DNA of 64,000 nucleotides. It comes from Nioella sediminis (lineage in GTDB: Bacteria > Pseudomonadota > Alphaproteobacteria > Rhodobacterales > Rhodobacteraceae). Location: NCBI RefSeq assembly GCF_001879695.1, contig NZ_MNBL01000041.1, forward strand, positions 1 through 64,000, given 5' to 3'. The stretch's first letter is position 1. Each line of letters opens with the position of its first letter. The notes under the pieces were generated by a model. It searched no databases. It was not told the DNA's origin and saw only the letters and a program-made list of their open reading frames with translations. A program made the translations under genes and the position numbers. Positions 26,187 to 33,839 of this stretch are shown here, piece after piece.

Positions 26187-26695
26187 GCGCCAACCGCGAA
26201 CTGGCCGAACTGCCCGCCATAAAACAGAAGCGGCAGACCCTGACGGACCGAGGCTTTCAGCACCCGACCCACAAGGATCGCATGGTCGCCGCCATCATAT
26301 TCGGCGTAGCGCTCGCATTCGAACCGCGCGAGGCAACCCTGCAACAGGGGCACCCCGCGTTCGCTTTCACGCCAATCCACCTGATCGAACGCATGTGCCG
26401 AGGCCGAAAAGGCCCGGCACAGATCCATCTGGTTTTCCGCCAGAACGTGAATCGCCATGTGTTCGGCTTCCCGAAAAGCCGGATAGCGCCGCGACGCGCG
26501 GGAGGCCGACCACAACACCAGTGGCGGATCGAGCGACACGGACGAGAAGCTGTTGGCCGTGATCCCCACCGGACCCGCATCCGTGGACGTCGTAACAATC
26601 GTCACGCCGGTTCCGAACCGCGAAAGGGCGCTGCGCAGCTCGCGTCCCATATCGGGGCCGGGGCTGAAATGGCTCATGCCGTCCTGCATGGTCAT
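26183..26695 (-). CDS. Flavin reductase family protein, probable partner of the adjacent monooxygenase (SmoA-like)
   Basis: A 170-residue protein of the flavin-reductase-like FMN-binding family. The motif GITANSFSSVSLDPPLVLWS is typical, with further conserved positions in VGRVLKA. Such enzymes supply free reduced FMN to two-component monooxygenases. The ATG at 26695 makes an ATGA overlap with the aldo/keto reductase stop, which fixes the start over a longer frame. Its place two genes behind an SsuD-type monooxygenase matches the smoA-smoB-smoC set of the sulfoquinovose monooxygenase pathway. NADH versus NADPH use is not predictable. Confidence 0.85.
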   Translation of the reverse strand: MTMQDGMSHFSPGPDMGRELRSALSRFGTGVTIVTTSTDAGPVGITANSFSSVSLDPPLVLWSASRASRRYPAFREAEHMAIHVLAENQMDLCRAFSASAHAFDQVDWRESERGVPLLQGCLARFECERYAEYDGGDHAILVGRVLKASVRQGLPLLFYGGQFGQFAVGA

Positions 26696-27588
26696 GGCAC
26701 CTCGCTCCCCCAGGCTGCGGTCAGGATCTCGAACCAGGTTTCGCGGTCCATCTCGACCCGCGCCGCGTCGGAAATCGCACGGATCCGGTCCAGATTGTTG
26801 GTGCCCATGACCGGGGCAAGCTTGGCCGGATGCGCCAGCAGCCATGCCACGGCCACCGCAGTCGCATCAACGCCCTGTTCTGCGGCGATCCGGTCCAGCA
26901 CCGCGCGCACGGCAGCGCCGTCTTCGCCAAAAAGACGCCCGCCGCCAAGCGGCGACCATGCCATCGGGCGAATGCTGCGTTCCTGCATCCAGGCGATATC
27001 GCCGTCTATGAAGGGGGCGAAATGCAGCACGCTCGCCTCCACCTGATTGGTGCAGAGCGGTGTTGTCATCGCCGATTGCAGCAACGTCCAGTCATTGAGC
27101 TTGAAGTTCGACACACCGACCGCGCGGACCTTGCCGGAGGCGACAAGAGCATCCAGCGCCGCACCGGTTTCATGGTGGTCCATCAGAGGATCGGGCCGGT
27201 GGATCAACAGAAGGTCGATCCGGTCCGTGGCCATGTTAGCCAGCGACGCCTCGACCGACGCGGTGATATGGGCGGCGGAGGTGTCGTAGTATTTCACCCG
27301 CTTGTCCGAGTACTTCCCGATCGGGGCGACGATATCGCATTTGGTGACGATCTCGATCCGGTCGCGCAGTGCGGGTGCGGCCCGCAGGGCCGCCCCCATC
27401 ACCTCTTCAGCGCCGTAGTCGCCGTAGATATCGGCTTGATCCATGGTTGTGATGCCCTGATCGAGACAGGCTTCGATCTTGGCCTGCACATGGGCGGGCG
27501 AAGTATCGGCATCATCAGCGACGCGCCACATGCCATAGACAAGGCGGCTGATGTCCAACTGGCCGGACAGGCTTAGTCGTTCGGTCAT
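26692..27588 (-). CDS. Aldo/keto reductase, candidate 6-oxo-glucose reductase (SmoB-like)
   Basis: A 298-residue (beta/alpha)8 NADPH-dependent aldo/keto reductase. The catalytic tetrad is visible: Asp and Tyr in DQADIYGDYG (about residues 50-55), Lys in IVTKCDI and His in LLLIHRPD. In the sulfo-SMO pathway an aldo/keto reductase turns the 6-oxo-glucose left by desulfonation into glucose. The fixed neighbours (flavin reductase behind, SsuD-type monooxygenase ahead, both with 4-bp overlaps) make that role attractive. General YdhF-type reductases look similar, so the substrate is inferred from context. Confidence 0.85.
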   Translation of the reverse strand: MTERLSLSGQLDISRLVYGMWRVADDADTSPAHVQAKIEACLDQGITTMDQADIYGDYGAEEVMGAALRAAPALRDRIEIVTKCDIVAPIGKYSDKRVKYYDTSAAHITASVEASLANMATDRIDLLLIHRPDPLMDHHETGAALDALVASGKVRAVGVSNFKLNDWTLLQSAMTTPLCTNQVEASVLHFAPFIDGDIAWMQERSIRPMAWSPLGGGRLFGEDGAAVRAVLDRIAAEQGVDATAVAVAWLLAHPAKLAPVMGTNNLDRIRAISDAARVEMDRETWFEILTAAWGSEVP

Positions 27589-28739
27589 TTGCGCTCTCCC
27601 GCGCCAAGCGGCGTCATCGGTGTTTCACTGGGTACGCGGCCATATTCCTGCGGCAGCGAGCATGTCGTCAGATGCGGCATGACCTTTTCGCCGAAGATCC
27701 TGCACTCCTCCAGATGCGGATAGCCCGAGAAGATGAAGGCGCGCATGCCCATCTTCTTGTACTCTTCGATCTTGGTCAGGACCTGATCGACCGACCCGAC
27801 CAAGGCCGCCCCGCAGCCCGACCGCGCCCGGCCCACGCCGGTCCAGAGATTGGGCTCCACATAACCGAACTTGTCGGCAAGCTCCCGCGCCTTGGCCTGG
27901 TGTGCCACGCCGAGCGAGATGGAATCATGCGCCCGGTCGCGGATCAGTTTGCCATATTCGTCATCGAGCTTGGACACGATGTAATCGGCATATTCCCGCG
28001 CCTCGGCCTCGGTATCGCGCACGATCATGTGCACCCGCAGGCCATAGTCCAGTGTCCGGCCATAGCGCTCCGCCACCGCGTTCACGGCCTTCATCCGTTC
28101 TGCGAGGTTGTCCTTGGGTTCGGGCCACATCAGGTAGACATCGCAATGCTGGCCGCACAGCTCCAGCGCGTCGGGAGAATAGCCGCCGAAGTAGAGCAGC
28201 GGGCCGCCGGTCTGGTAGGGCTTCGAAGGGTCTGTGGTGAGCCCCTTGAAGCTGTAGACCTCGCCCTCGTGGTTGATCTCGTCCTGCGTCCAGGCCTGTT
28301 TCAGGATCTCGACCACCTCGCGCGACCGCTGATAGCGCAGCTTGCTGTCGGCCACCTCGCCAGGGAAGTCGGAGCTGATGATGTTGACTGTCAACCGCCC
28401 CTTCAGCATGTGGTCGAGCGTGGCGATAGTGCGCGCCAGCATGATCGGCTGCATCTCGCCGCAACGCACGGCGGCCAGCATGTTGATCCGGTCCGTAATC
28501 GGCGCGCAGCCCGCCACGAATGACAGCGTGTCCTGACCCACCTGGTAGGAGGACGGACAGAGGATGTTACGGAAGCCCTGGCGTTCGGCTTCCTTCAAGA
28601 TCCCGGAACAATGCTCCCAGCTCGACCGCAGGTCGCCGTCGGGCACGCCCAGGAACTGGTAATCGTCGGAACAGAGCGCCGCGAACCACGATACCTCGGC
28701 GGCATCGAGATCGGCTGACGTGACGGGGACCACGGTCAT
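27585..28739 (-). CDS. SsuD-type FMNH2-dependent monooxygenase, candidate sulfoquinovose monooxygenase (SmoC-like)
   Basis: A 384-residue bacterial-luciferase-fold enzyme. It aligns by eye with E. coli alkanesulfonate monooxygenase SsuD along most of its length (YFGGYSPDA, DVYLMWPEP, PNLWTGVG, FSGYPHLEE). Counterparts of SsuD active-site Arg226, His228, Arg297 and Tyr331 are seen as Arg235, His237, Arg306 and Tyr340. SsuD Cys54 appears not to be conserved. Such enzymes cleave C-SO3 bonds, releasing sulfite and an aldehyde. The start at MTVVPV follows gggagga in the transcript. No ssuABC transporter is nearby, so a sugar sulfonate substrate fits better than alkanesulfonates. Confidence 0.88.
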   Translation of the reverse strand: MTVVPVTSADLDAAEVSWFAALCSDDYQFLGVPDGDLRSSWEHCSGILKEAERQGFRNILCPSSYQVGQDTLSFVAGCAPITDRINMLAAVRCGEMQPIMLARTIATLDHMLKGRLTVNIISSDFPGEVADSKLRYQRSREVVEILKQAWTQDEINHEGEVYSFKGLTTDPSKPYQTGGPLLYFGGYSPDALELCGQHCDVYLMWPEPKDNLAERMKAVNAVAERYGRTLDYGLRVHMIVRDTEAEAREYADYIVSKLDDEYGKLIRDRAHDSISLGVAHQAKARELADKFGYVEPNLWTGVGRARSGCGAALVGSVDQVLTKIEEYKKMGMRAFIFSGYPHLEECRIFGEKVMPHLTTCSLPQEYGRVPSETPMTPLGAGERK

Positions 28740-28755
28740 GAAAACATTCCTCCCG

Positions 28756-28811
28756 GATACATCATTTTCCTCTTGCGTAGCATTCGCCAATGAGTAGATC
28801 AATAATGTATC
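28756..28811. promoter_or_regulatory. Widely spaced inverted repeat in the divergent promoter region
   Basis: GATACATCATT (28756-28766) and AATAATGTATC (28801-28811) are inverted copies with one mismatch, 34 bp apart, in the AT-rich spacer between the monooxygenase gene and the UTRA-type gntR gene. One copy lies near each start. They are candidate binding sites for the GntR regulator encoded immediately to the right. Confidence 0.45.
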
Positions 28812-28833
28812 AATTCTTCTACAGGAGGCGGCT

Positions 28834-29544
28834 TTGCCCCCCAATAAACCCGGCGGTGCCCTGCCGATCTACCTGCAAATCAGCGAGATGCTAATCCGCG
28901 ACATCGCAGCAGGGCGGCTGTTGGATGGCAGTCGTCTGCCGCCCGAGCGAGAGATGGCAAAGTCGCTCGACACCTCGGTCGGAACCCTCAGGAAAGCTTT
29001 ATCGGAGCTGGAAAATCGGGGCTTGCTGGAGCGGCGGCAAGGGTCTGGTAATTATATAAGATCGAAGACGACGCCTGAGGGCATCTATGCCCTTTTCCGA
29101 CTGGAACTGGTCGGCGGCGGCGGGCTGCCCACGGCGACGGTGCTGGATGTGACGCGGATGGACAAGCCCGCCGATCTGCCCGCTTTCGGTGCATCAATCG
29201 CGGCGCACAGGATTCGGAGGATGCGATTCCTCGGTGGCAAACCGGCAGCGGTCGAGGAAATCTGGCTCGATGCCAGCTATGCGGACCAGCTCGCGCCCGA
29301 TGACCTGCTGCACTCGCTTTACATGTACTACCGCGAAACACTCGACCTGTGGATCACCGGCTACGAGGACCAGGTCGGCGTCGCCCCCTGCCCCGATTGG
29401 GCCCCCGACGCGTTCGGCCAGCGCCCCGGCGCGCCCTGCGGGCTGGTGGAACGCCAAAGCCGCGCGCGCGACGGCAGCATCGCCGAGGTCTCTCGCAACT
29501 GGTTCGACAGCAACGTGGCGCGTTACGTCGCCCGCATGAGGTAA
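28834..29544 (+). CDS. GntR-family transcriptional regulator, HutC subfamily (UTRA domain)
   Basis: A 236-residue regulator with an N-terminal GntR helix-turn-helix (about residues 5-72; LPPEREMAKSLDTSVGTLRK) and a C-terminal UTRA effector domain of chorismate-lyase fold (about 90-230; RRMRFLGGKPAAVEEIWLD). UTRA regulators commonly sense sugars or sugar phosphates. The frame starts with TTG at 28834 after a strong aggagg. It is divergent from the monooxygenase operon and 3 bp upstream of a Gfo/Idh gene, and is the natural candidate regulator of both. Confidence 0.92.
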   Translation: MPPNKPGGALPIYLQISEMLIRDIAAGRLLDGSRLPPEREMAKSLDTSVGTLRKALSELENRGLLERRQGSGNYIRSKTTPEGIYALFRLELVGGGGLPTATVLDVTRMDKPADLPAFGASIAAHRIRRMRFLGGKPAAVEEIWLDASYADQLAPDDLLHSLYMYYRETLDLWITGYEDQVGVAPCPDWAPDAFGQRPGAPCGLVERQSRARDGSIAEVSRNWFDSNVARYVARMR

Positions 29545-29547
29545 TCC

Positions 29548-30639
29548 ATGAACTCTCCCCTGCGTTACGGCATCATCGGCTGCGGCATGATGGGCCAGGA
29601 ACATATCCGCAATATTGCGCTCATTGACGGGGCCGAGGTGGTGGCGATCTACGAGCCCGATCCCGGCATGCGGGCAGAGGCCGCGAAACTGGTGCCCGGC
29701 CTGCGCTTCGCGGACAGCATCGCCGATCTTCTGGCCATGGAAGAGGTGAACGCGCTGCTCATCGCTTCGCCCAACTTCCGGCACGTGGAACAGCTGGAGG
29801 AAATCGCCCGCCTGCGTGCCCTGCCGATCCTCGTGGAAAAGCCGCTTTACACCGACCCCGCCGATGCAGCGCGGATTGCGCGATTGCAGGCCACTTACCC
29901 GCAGCTCCTCTGGGTCGCGATGGAATATCGCTACATGCCCCCCATTGCCGCCCTGCTGGAACAGGCAGATGAGGCCACCGGCGGCATCCGCATGCTGACC
30001 ATCCGCGAACATCGCTTTCCGTTTCTTGAAAAGGTGGGCGACTGGAACCGATTCAACCATCAGACCGGCGGCACACTGGTCGAAAAGTGCTGCCACTTCT
30101 TCGATCTGATGCGCTTGCTGCTGAAATCGGACCCTGTGCGCGTGATGGCCTCGGGCGGGCAGGCGGTGAACCATCTGGACGAACGCTACAACGGGAAGAC
30201 GCCCGATATCTGGGACAATGCCTATGTCATCGTCGATTTCGCCAATGGCGCACGGGCGATGCTGGAACTGTGCATGTTCGCCGAGGGCAGCCGCTATCAG
30301 GAGGAGATTTCCGCCGTCGGCCCCACCGGCAAGATCGAGGCCCTCGTGCCTGGTCCGGGCCGCTTCTGGCCCGAGCATCTGGGCGCCCCGCCGGTGCCCA
30401 AGCTGATCGTCAGCCCACGTGACCCGAAAGGCCCGCGAGAGCTGGATATTCCCGTCGACCCCGAGTTGCTGGAGGCTGGCGACCACAACGGGTCCACCTA
30501 CTACCAGCACAAGTATTTCGCGGATGCCGCCCGCACGGGCGGCCGCCCGCATGTGTCCCTGTCCGATGGGGCCTGGGCGGTGCGCATGGGCCTTGCCGCA
30601 CAGCAATCGGCGGCGACGGGGCAGGCCGTTCTGCTATAA
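29548..30639 (+). CDS. Gfo/Idh/MocA-family protein, candidate NAD-dependent sulfoquinovosidase
   Basis: A 363-residue Gfo/Idh/MocA protein with dinucleotide motif IIGCGMMGQEH, family signature VEKPLY near residue 108 and a distinctive second-domain stretch containing WNRFNHQTGGTLVEKCCHFF. It starts 3 bp behind the UTRA-type gntR and faces away from the monooxygenase operon. NAD-dependent sulfoquinovosidases (GH188, SqgA), which I recall as Gfo/Idh-related, release sulfoquinovose from its glycosides. No GH31 sulfoquinovosidase is in the window, so this protein could fill that role. The specific assignment is hypothesis; the family assignment is firm. Confidence 0.85.
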   Translation: MNSPLRYGIIGCGMMGQEHIRNIALIDGAEVVAIYEPDPGMRAEAAKLVPGLRFADSIADLLAMEEVNALLIASPNFRHVEQLEEIARLRALPILVEKPLYTDPADAARIARLQATYPQLLWVAMEYRYMPPIAALLEQADEATGGIRMLTIREHRFPFLEKVGDWNRFNHQTGGTLVEKCCHFFDLMRLLLKSDPVRVMASGGQAVNHLDERYNGKTPDIWDNAYVIVDFANGARAMLELCMFAEGSRYQEEISAVGPTGKIEALVPGPGRFWPEHLGAPPVPKLIVSPRDPKGPRELDIPVDPELLEAGDHNGSTYYQHKYFADAARTGGRPHVSLSDGAWAVRMGLAAQQSAATGQAVLL

Positions 30640-30641
30640 GA

Positions 30642-31364
30642 TCAGGAGGCGGGGAACCCGGCCTCAGCCATCAGCCGGTCGGAATGGGTTTCCACCACCT
30701 CCTTCAATTCGGCCATGAACGCGTCTTTTTCCATGCCCGGGTTTATCACCGGCAGGAACTCCACCACCGCGAGGCCGGGCTTGCGCAGAATGCCGTGGCG
30801 CGGCCAGAAGACGCCCACATTGGTGGCGGCGGGAACGCAGGGCTGGCCCGTCTGTTCGTAGAGCACTCCGGTCCCGATCTTATAGGGCCGATCCGCGCCC
30901 GGCGCGACGCGGGTGCCTTGCGGATAGATGATCAGCTGGCCCGGTTCCTGCGCACCCGATTTCACGCCCTCGACCATCTGCTGAATTGCCTGCGCACGCT
31001 TGCCCCGATCCACCGGAACGCACCCGATGCGCTTGGCGTACCACCCGAGAATCGGCGCAAAGCGCAGGACGGATTTCATGATGAACTTGGGGCGCGGCAC
31101 GGCGGACACGATCAGGATGATGTCGAAAAAGCTCTGATGCTTGGCGGCGATCAGCACCTCGCCCGTCGGGGGCGTGCCCCGGATTTCGGATTTCAGCCCG
31201 ACCATCCAGCTCGCCGTCCAGCGCACCCACCGGCAATAGGTGTGCACCGCCGTGAAGGCCGCGCTCCGCTGAACGATCGCCCAAGGGGTGAAGAAGATCG
31301 CCATCAGGAACATCATCAGATACATCTGGCCGATGAAGATCAGCGAGCGGGTCCACTGGATCAT
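30642..31364 (-). CDS. plsC: 1-acyl-sn-glycerol-3-phosphate acyltransferase
   Basis: A 240-residue membrane-bound acyltransferase that makes phosphatidic acid from lysophosphatidic acid. The catalytic HX4D motif is AKHQSFFDI near residues 94-101, and a conserved YPQGTRVAPG block follows near residue 150. An N-terminal hydrophobic segment (residues 7-30) anchors it. It overlaps the ftsX gene by 4 bp, an order seen in many alphaproteobacteria. The convergent Gfo/Idh gene stops 2 bp away, leaving no room for a separate terminator. Confidence 0.94.
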   Translation of the reverse strand: MIQWTRSLIFIGQMYLMMFLMAIFFTPWAIVQRSAAFTAVHTYCRWVRWTASWMVGLKSEIRGTPPTGEVLIAAKHQSFFDIILIVSAVPRPKFIMKSVLRFAPILGWYAKRIGCVPVDRGKRAQAIQQMVEGVKSGAQEPGQLIIYPQGTRVAPGADRPYKIGTGVLYEQTGQPCVPAATNVGVFWPRHGILRKPGLAVVEFLPVINPGMEKDAFMAELKEVVETHSDRLMAEAGFPAS

Positions 31365-32263
31365 GGCAGGCTCCTTAGGGTTTTGAAGGCGGCGGCGCGG
31401 GTGGCCCAGAAGGCGGTGATCGCGGACAGGATCGGCACGGTCAGCGGCCAGAGCCAGTGCAGCCCGGCAAAGCCGAGCCCGGTCAGGAATCCGCCCTCCT
31501 CCTGCGCGCTTGGCAAGAGGGCGATGGCAATCATGCCAAGGGCAGTGCCCACGGTGGCCCCGGTCAGGGCACGCAACGTGAAACGTCGCACGAAGGCCCG
31601 CGCGATGTAATGGTCCCGCGCGCCCACCAGCCGCAGCACCCGGATCACCTTGACGTTGGCGGCCAGCGCCGATTGCGCGGCCAGCGTGACCATGGCCGCG
31701 ACCGACCCGAGGATCAGCGCCATGGATATCCAGCCAAGTGACCGCAACCGTTCCGCCGCCCGCACCAGCGGTCTGCGCCAGCGGGTGTGGTCGTCCAGCA
31801 CCGCGCCGGGGGCTTCCGCGGCAAGTCGCAGACGCAACCCGTCGGGGTCATAGCCCTCTGCCGTTTCGATCACCTCGACCAGCCGGGGAACCGGCAGATC
31901 CTCCAGCGGCAGGTCCGGGCCGAACCAGGGTTCCAGCAAGTCACGCTGTTCCTGTTCGGTCAGCGCCCGGGCAGAAGCAACGCCGGGGGTCTGTTCCAGC
32001 ACCTCCAGCACCGCCCAGATCTGCGCCTCCATCTGCGCGGCGGGGGCCGATATGCGGATGGTGGAACTGCGTGCCAGCGCCTCCGACCAGCGATCGGCCA
32101 GACGACCCGAGGCCAGCGACAAGGCCAGCGCGAAGACCGCAAGGAAGGCCATCGCGCCCGAGGTGAACAGCGTCAGCCGCACCGAATGGCCGCGCCGGGG
32201 CACCACGCGGTCGGCCTGCGCATCGCCCTTGAGAATATCCAGCAGACCTGACAGCGCGCTCAT
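31361..32263 (-). CDS. ftsX: Cell division protein FtsX
   Basis: A 300-residue integral membrane protein of the FtsX/MacB permease fold. One N-terminal TM lies near residues 33-52, a periplasmic domain of ~110 residues follows, and three C-terminal TMs start near 165, 225 and 270. FtsEX links septal wall hydrolase activation to the divisome. The fit to the family is by topology, the RRGH N-terminal basic segment and linkage to ftsE (4-bp overlap). Its sequence is divergent, as is usual in alphaproteobacteria. Confidence 0.88.
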   Translation of the reverse strand: MSALSGLLDILKGDAQADRVVPRRGHSVRLTLFTSGAMAFLAVFALALSLASGRLADRWSEALARSSTIRISAPAAQMEAQIWAVLEVLEQTPGVASARALTEQEQRDLLEPWFGPDLPLEDLPVPRLVEVIETAEGYDPDGLRLRLAAEAPGAVLDDHTRWRRPLVRAAERLRSLGWISMALILGSVAAMVTLAAQSALAANVKVIRVLRLVGARDHYIARAFVRRFTLRALTGATVGTALGMIAIALLPSAQEEGGFLTGLGFAGLHWLWPLTVPILSAITAFWATRAAAFKTLRSLP

Positions 32264-32937
32264 AGATCCGCACCCGCCAATTGCAGCCGCCCGCTGGCAA
32301 TGCGCAGCACACGGGCAGAGACCTGCGCCTTGGCCGCGCGGATCAGGGCAAGGTCATGGGTGGCGATCAGCACCGTCTTGCCCATGCGATTGAGTTCCAC
32401 CAGCAATTGCAGCAGGCGCAGCGACATCTCCCAGTCGATATTGCCCGTGGGTTCATCCGCCAGGATCACGTCAGGGTCGGTAATGACCGCTCGCGCCAGC
32501 GCCGCGCGCTGCCTTTCCCCGCCCGACAGTTCCGGCGGCAGGGCATTGGCGCGGGCCGACAGACCCACCCAGCCCATCAGTTCCGACAGGTTTCCGTCCT
32601 GCTCCACCCCGCCGCGCCCCGCCACGGTCAGGGGCAGCGCGATGTTTTCAGACAGCGGCAGATGATCGAGAAACTCGCAATCCTGATGCACGACGCCCAT
32701 CCGTTGCCGAGCATGCGCGATCTCATCCCGGCTCATCTCACTGGTGTCCTGATCAAACAGCGTCACGCGGCCAGAGGTGGCTTGCAGATCGGCATAGCAG
32801 AGTTTCAGGAATGTCGTCTTGCCCGCCCCCGAAGGTCCGGTCAGAAAATGGAAAGACCCCGGCGCAAGCCGCAGGTTGATATCCGACAATAGCGACCCGC
32901 CCCCGTAGCCATAGGCGGCGTCCTGCAACTCGATCAC
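32260..32937 (-). CDS. ftsE: Cell division ATP-binding protein FtsE
   Basis: An ABC-type ATPase of ~225 residues with Walker A GPSGAGKTT, signature LSGGERQRAAL, Walker B VILADEP and H-loop ATHD. It pairs with FtsX in the same operon. A GTG at 32937 (VIELQDAAYGYG) is preferred because FtsE proteins usually begin at this point and ggag lies 7 nt upstream. An ATG at 32979 would add 14 residues and cannot be excluded. Confidence 0.9.
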   Translation of the reverse strand: MIELQDAAYGYGGGSLLSDINLRLAPGSFHFLTGPSGAGKTTFLKLCYADLQATSGRVTLFDQDTSEMSRDEIAHARQRMGVVHQDCEFLDHLPLSENIALPLTVAGRGGVEQDGNLSELMGWVGLSARANALPPELSGGERQRAALARAVITDPDVILADEPTGNIDWEMSLRLLQLLVELNRMGKTVLIATHDLALIRAAKAQVSARVLRIASGRLQLAGADL

Positions 32938-33086
32938 TGGTCTGCTCCGTCCCTCAGTGCTGAGACCGTCATGCCTCACCCGGGGCTTTCATGCAATCGT
33001 AACCCCATGCAATGGCTTGGAATGGCGGATGCCCGTTGCTAGAGTCGGGCGGATGCCGCCTGCCGGGCGACGGAACGAGGAACACC

Positions 33087-33833
33087 ATGCGTCTCACATG
33101 CCCCAATTGCAGCGCCCGATATGAGGTGGACGACTCTCTGGTCCCGCCAGAGGGGCGCGATGTGCAATGTTCCAACTGTGCGACCACCTGGTTTCAGCCC
33201 GGCAATCGGGCACGGGTCGAAGAACCCGAGAGCGCCCCTGCCGCTGCCGCCGTTGCCCCCCGGCGCGATCTGGACCCGGCCCTGCGCGACATCCTGCGCG
33301 AAGAGCGCGAGCGCGAGGAACAGTTGCGCCGCGCCGCCGCGCCGGTGGAAGAACAGGAGGAAATGGCGCTCGACAGCCCGCCCCCGGCCACACGCGCGAT
33401 CGAGGCAGACCTGCCGCACCCGGATGACGAGGATGACGAGGACGCCGCCGCGATCCGAGAGATGGTCGCCGAAGAGAGCGGGCGGGCCGAACGCCAGGGC
33501 AGGCGTGACCTGTTGCCGGATATCGAAGAGATCAACTCCACCCTGCGCGCCACCTCCGACCGCAGCAGCAGCGACCGCGACACAACCGATATCGACTCGA
33601 TGGATGTCCGCCCGCGTCGCCGCCGGGGCTTCCGTACCGGGTTCATGCTGGTGTTGATTCTGGCCGCTGTTGCCATCGGGGCCTATGCCTTCGCGCCTGA
33701 GATCACCGCCGCGCTTCCGCAGGCAGAACCGGTCCTGACCCCCTATGTGGAACAGGTCGATCAACTGCGCTTCCAGTTGGATGATCTTGTGCAGTCGCTG
33801 GCCAGCCAATTGGCCGACTCGGCAGGCAACTAG
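33087..33833 (+). CDS. Zinc-ribbon membrane protein (MJ0042-type N-terminal motif)
   Basis: A 248-residue protein that begins with an MJ0042-type zinc ribbon (CPNC near residue 5 and CSNC near 30, followed by TTWF). A long acidic, disordered middle part with Glu/Asp/Arg-rich stretches spans about residues 50-180. One TM helix lies near residues 195-215 (FMLVLILAAVAIGAYAFA) and a short periplasmic tail ends the protein. Genes of this type sit beside ftsE and DUF4175 genes in many alphaproteobacteria. The function is unknown; the layout suggests a membrane-anchored zinc-binding regulator. Confidence 0.8.
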   Translation: MRLTCPNCSARYEVDDSLVPPEGRDVQCSNCATTWFQPGNRARVEEPESAPAAAAVAPRRDLDPALRDILREEREREEQLRRAAAPVEEQEEMALDSPPPATRAIEADLPHPDDEDDEDAAAIREMVAEESGRAERQGRRDLLPDIEEINSTLRATSDRSSSDRDTTDIDSMDVRPRRRRGFRTGFMLVLILAAVAIGAYAFAPEITAALPQAEPVLTPYVEQVDQLRFQLDDLVQSLASQLADSAGN

Positions 33834-33839
33834 GCCGGG

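Noticed and set aside
27585-28739. Plain alkanesulfonate (ssu) utilisation locus
   Set aside because: The monooxygenase is SsuD-like, but the ssuA/B/C transporter genes are absent and an aldo/keto reductase and sugar-type GntR regulator are present, which fits a sulfosugar better. Not excluded completely.
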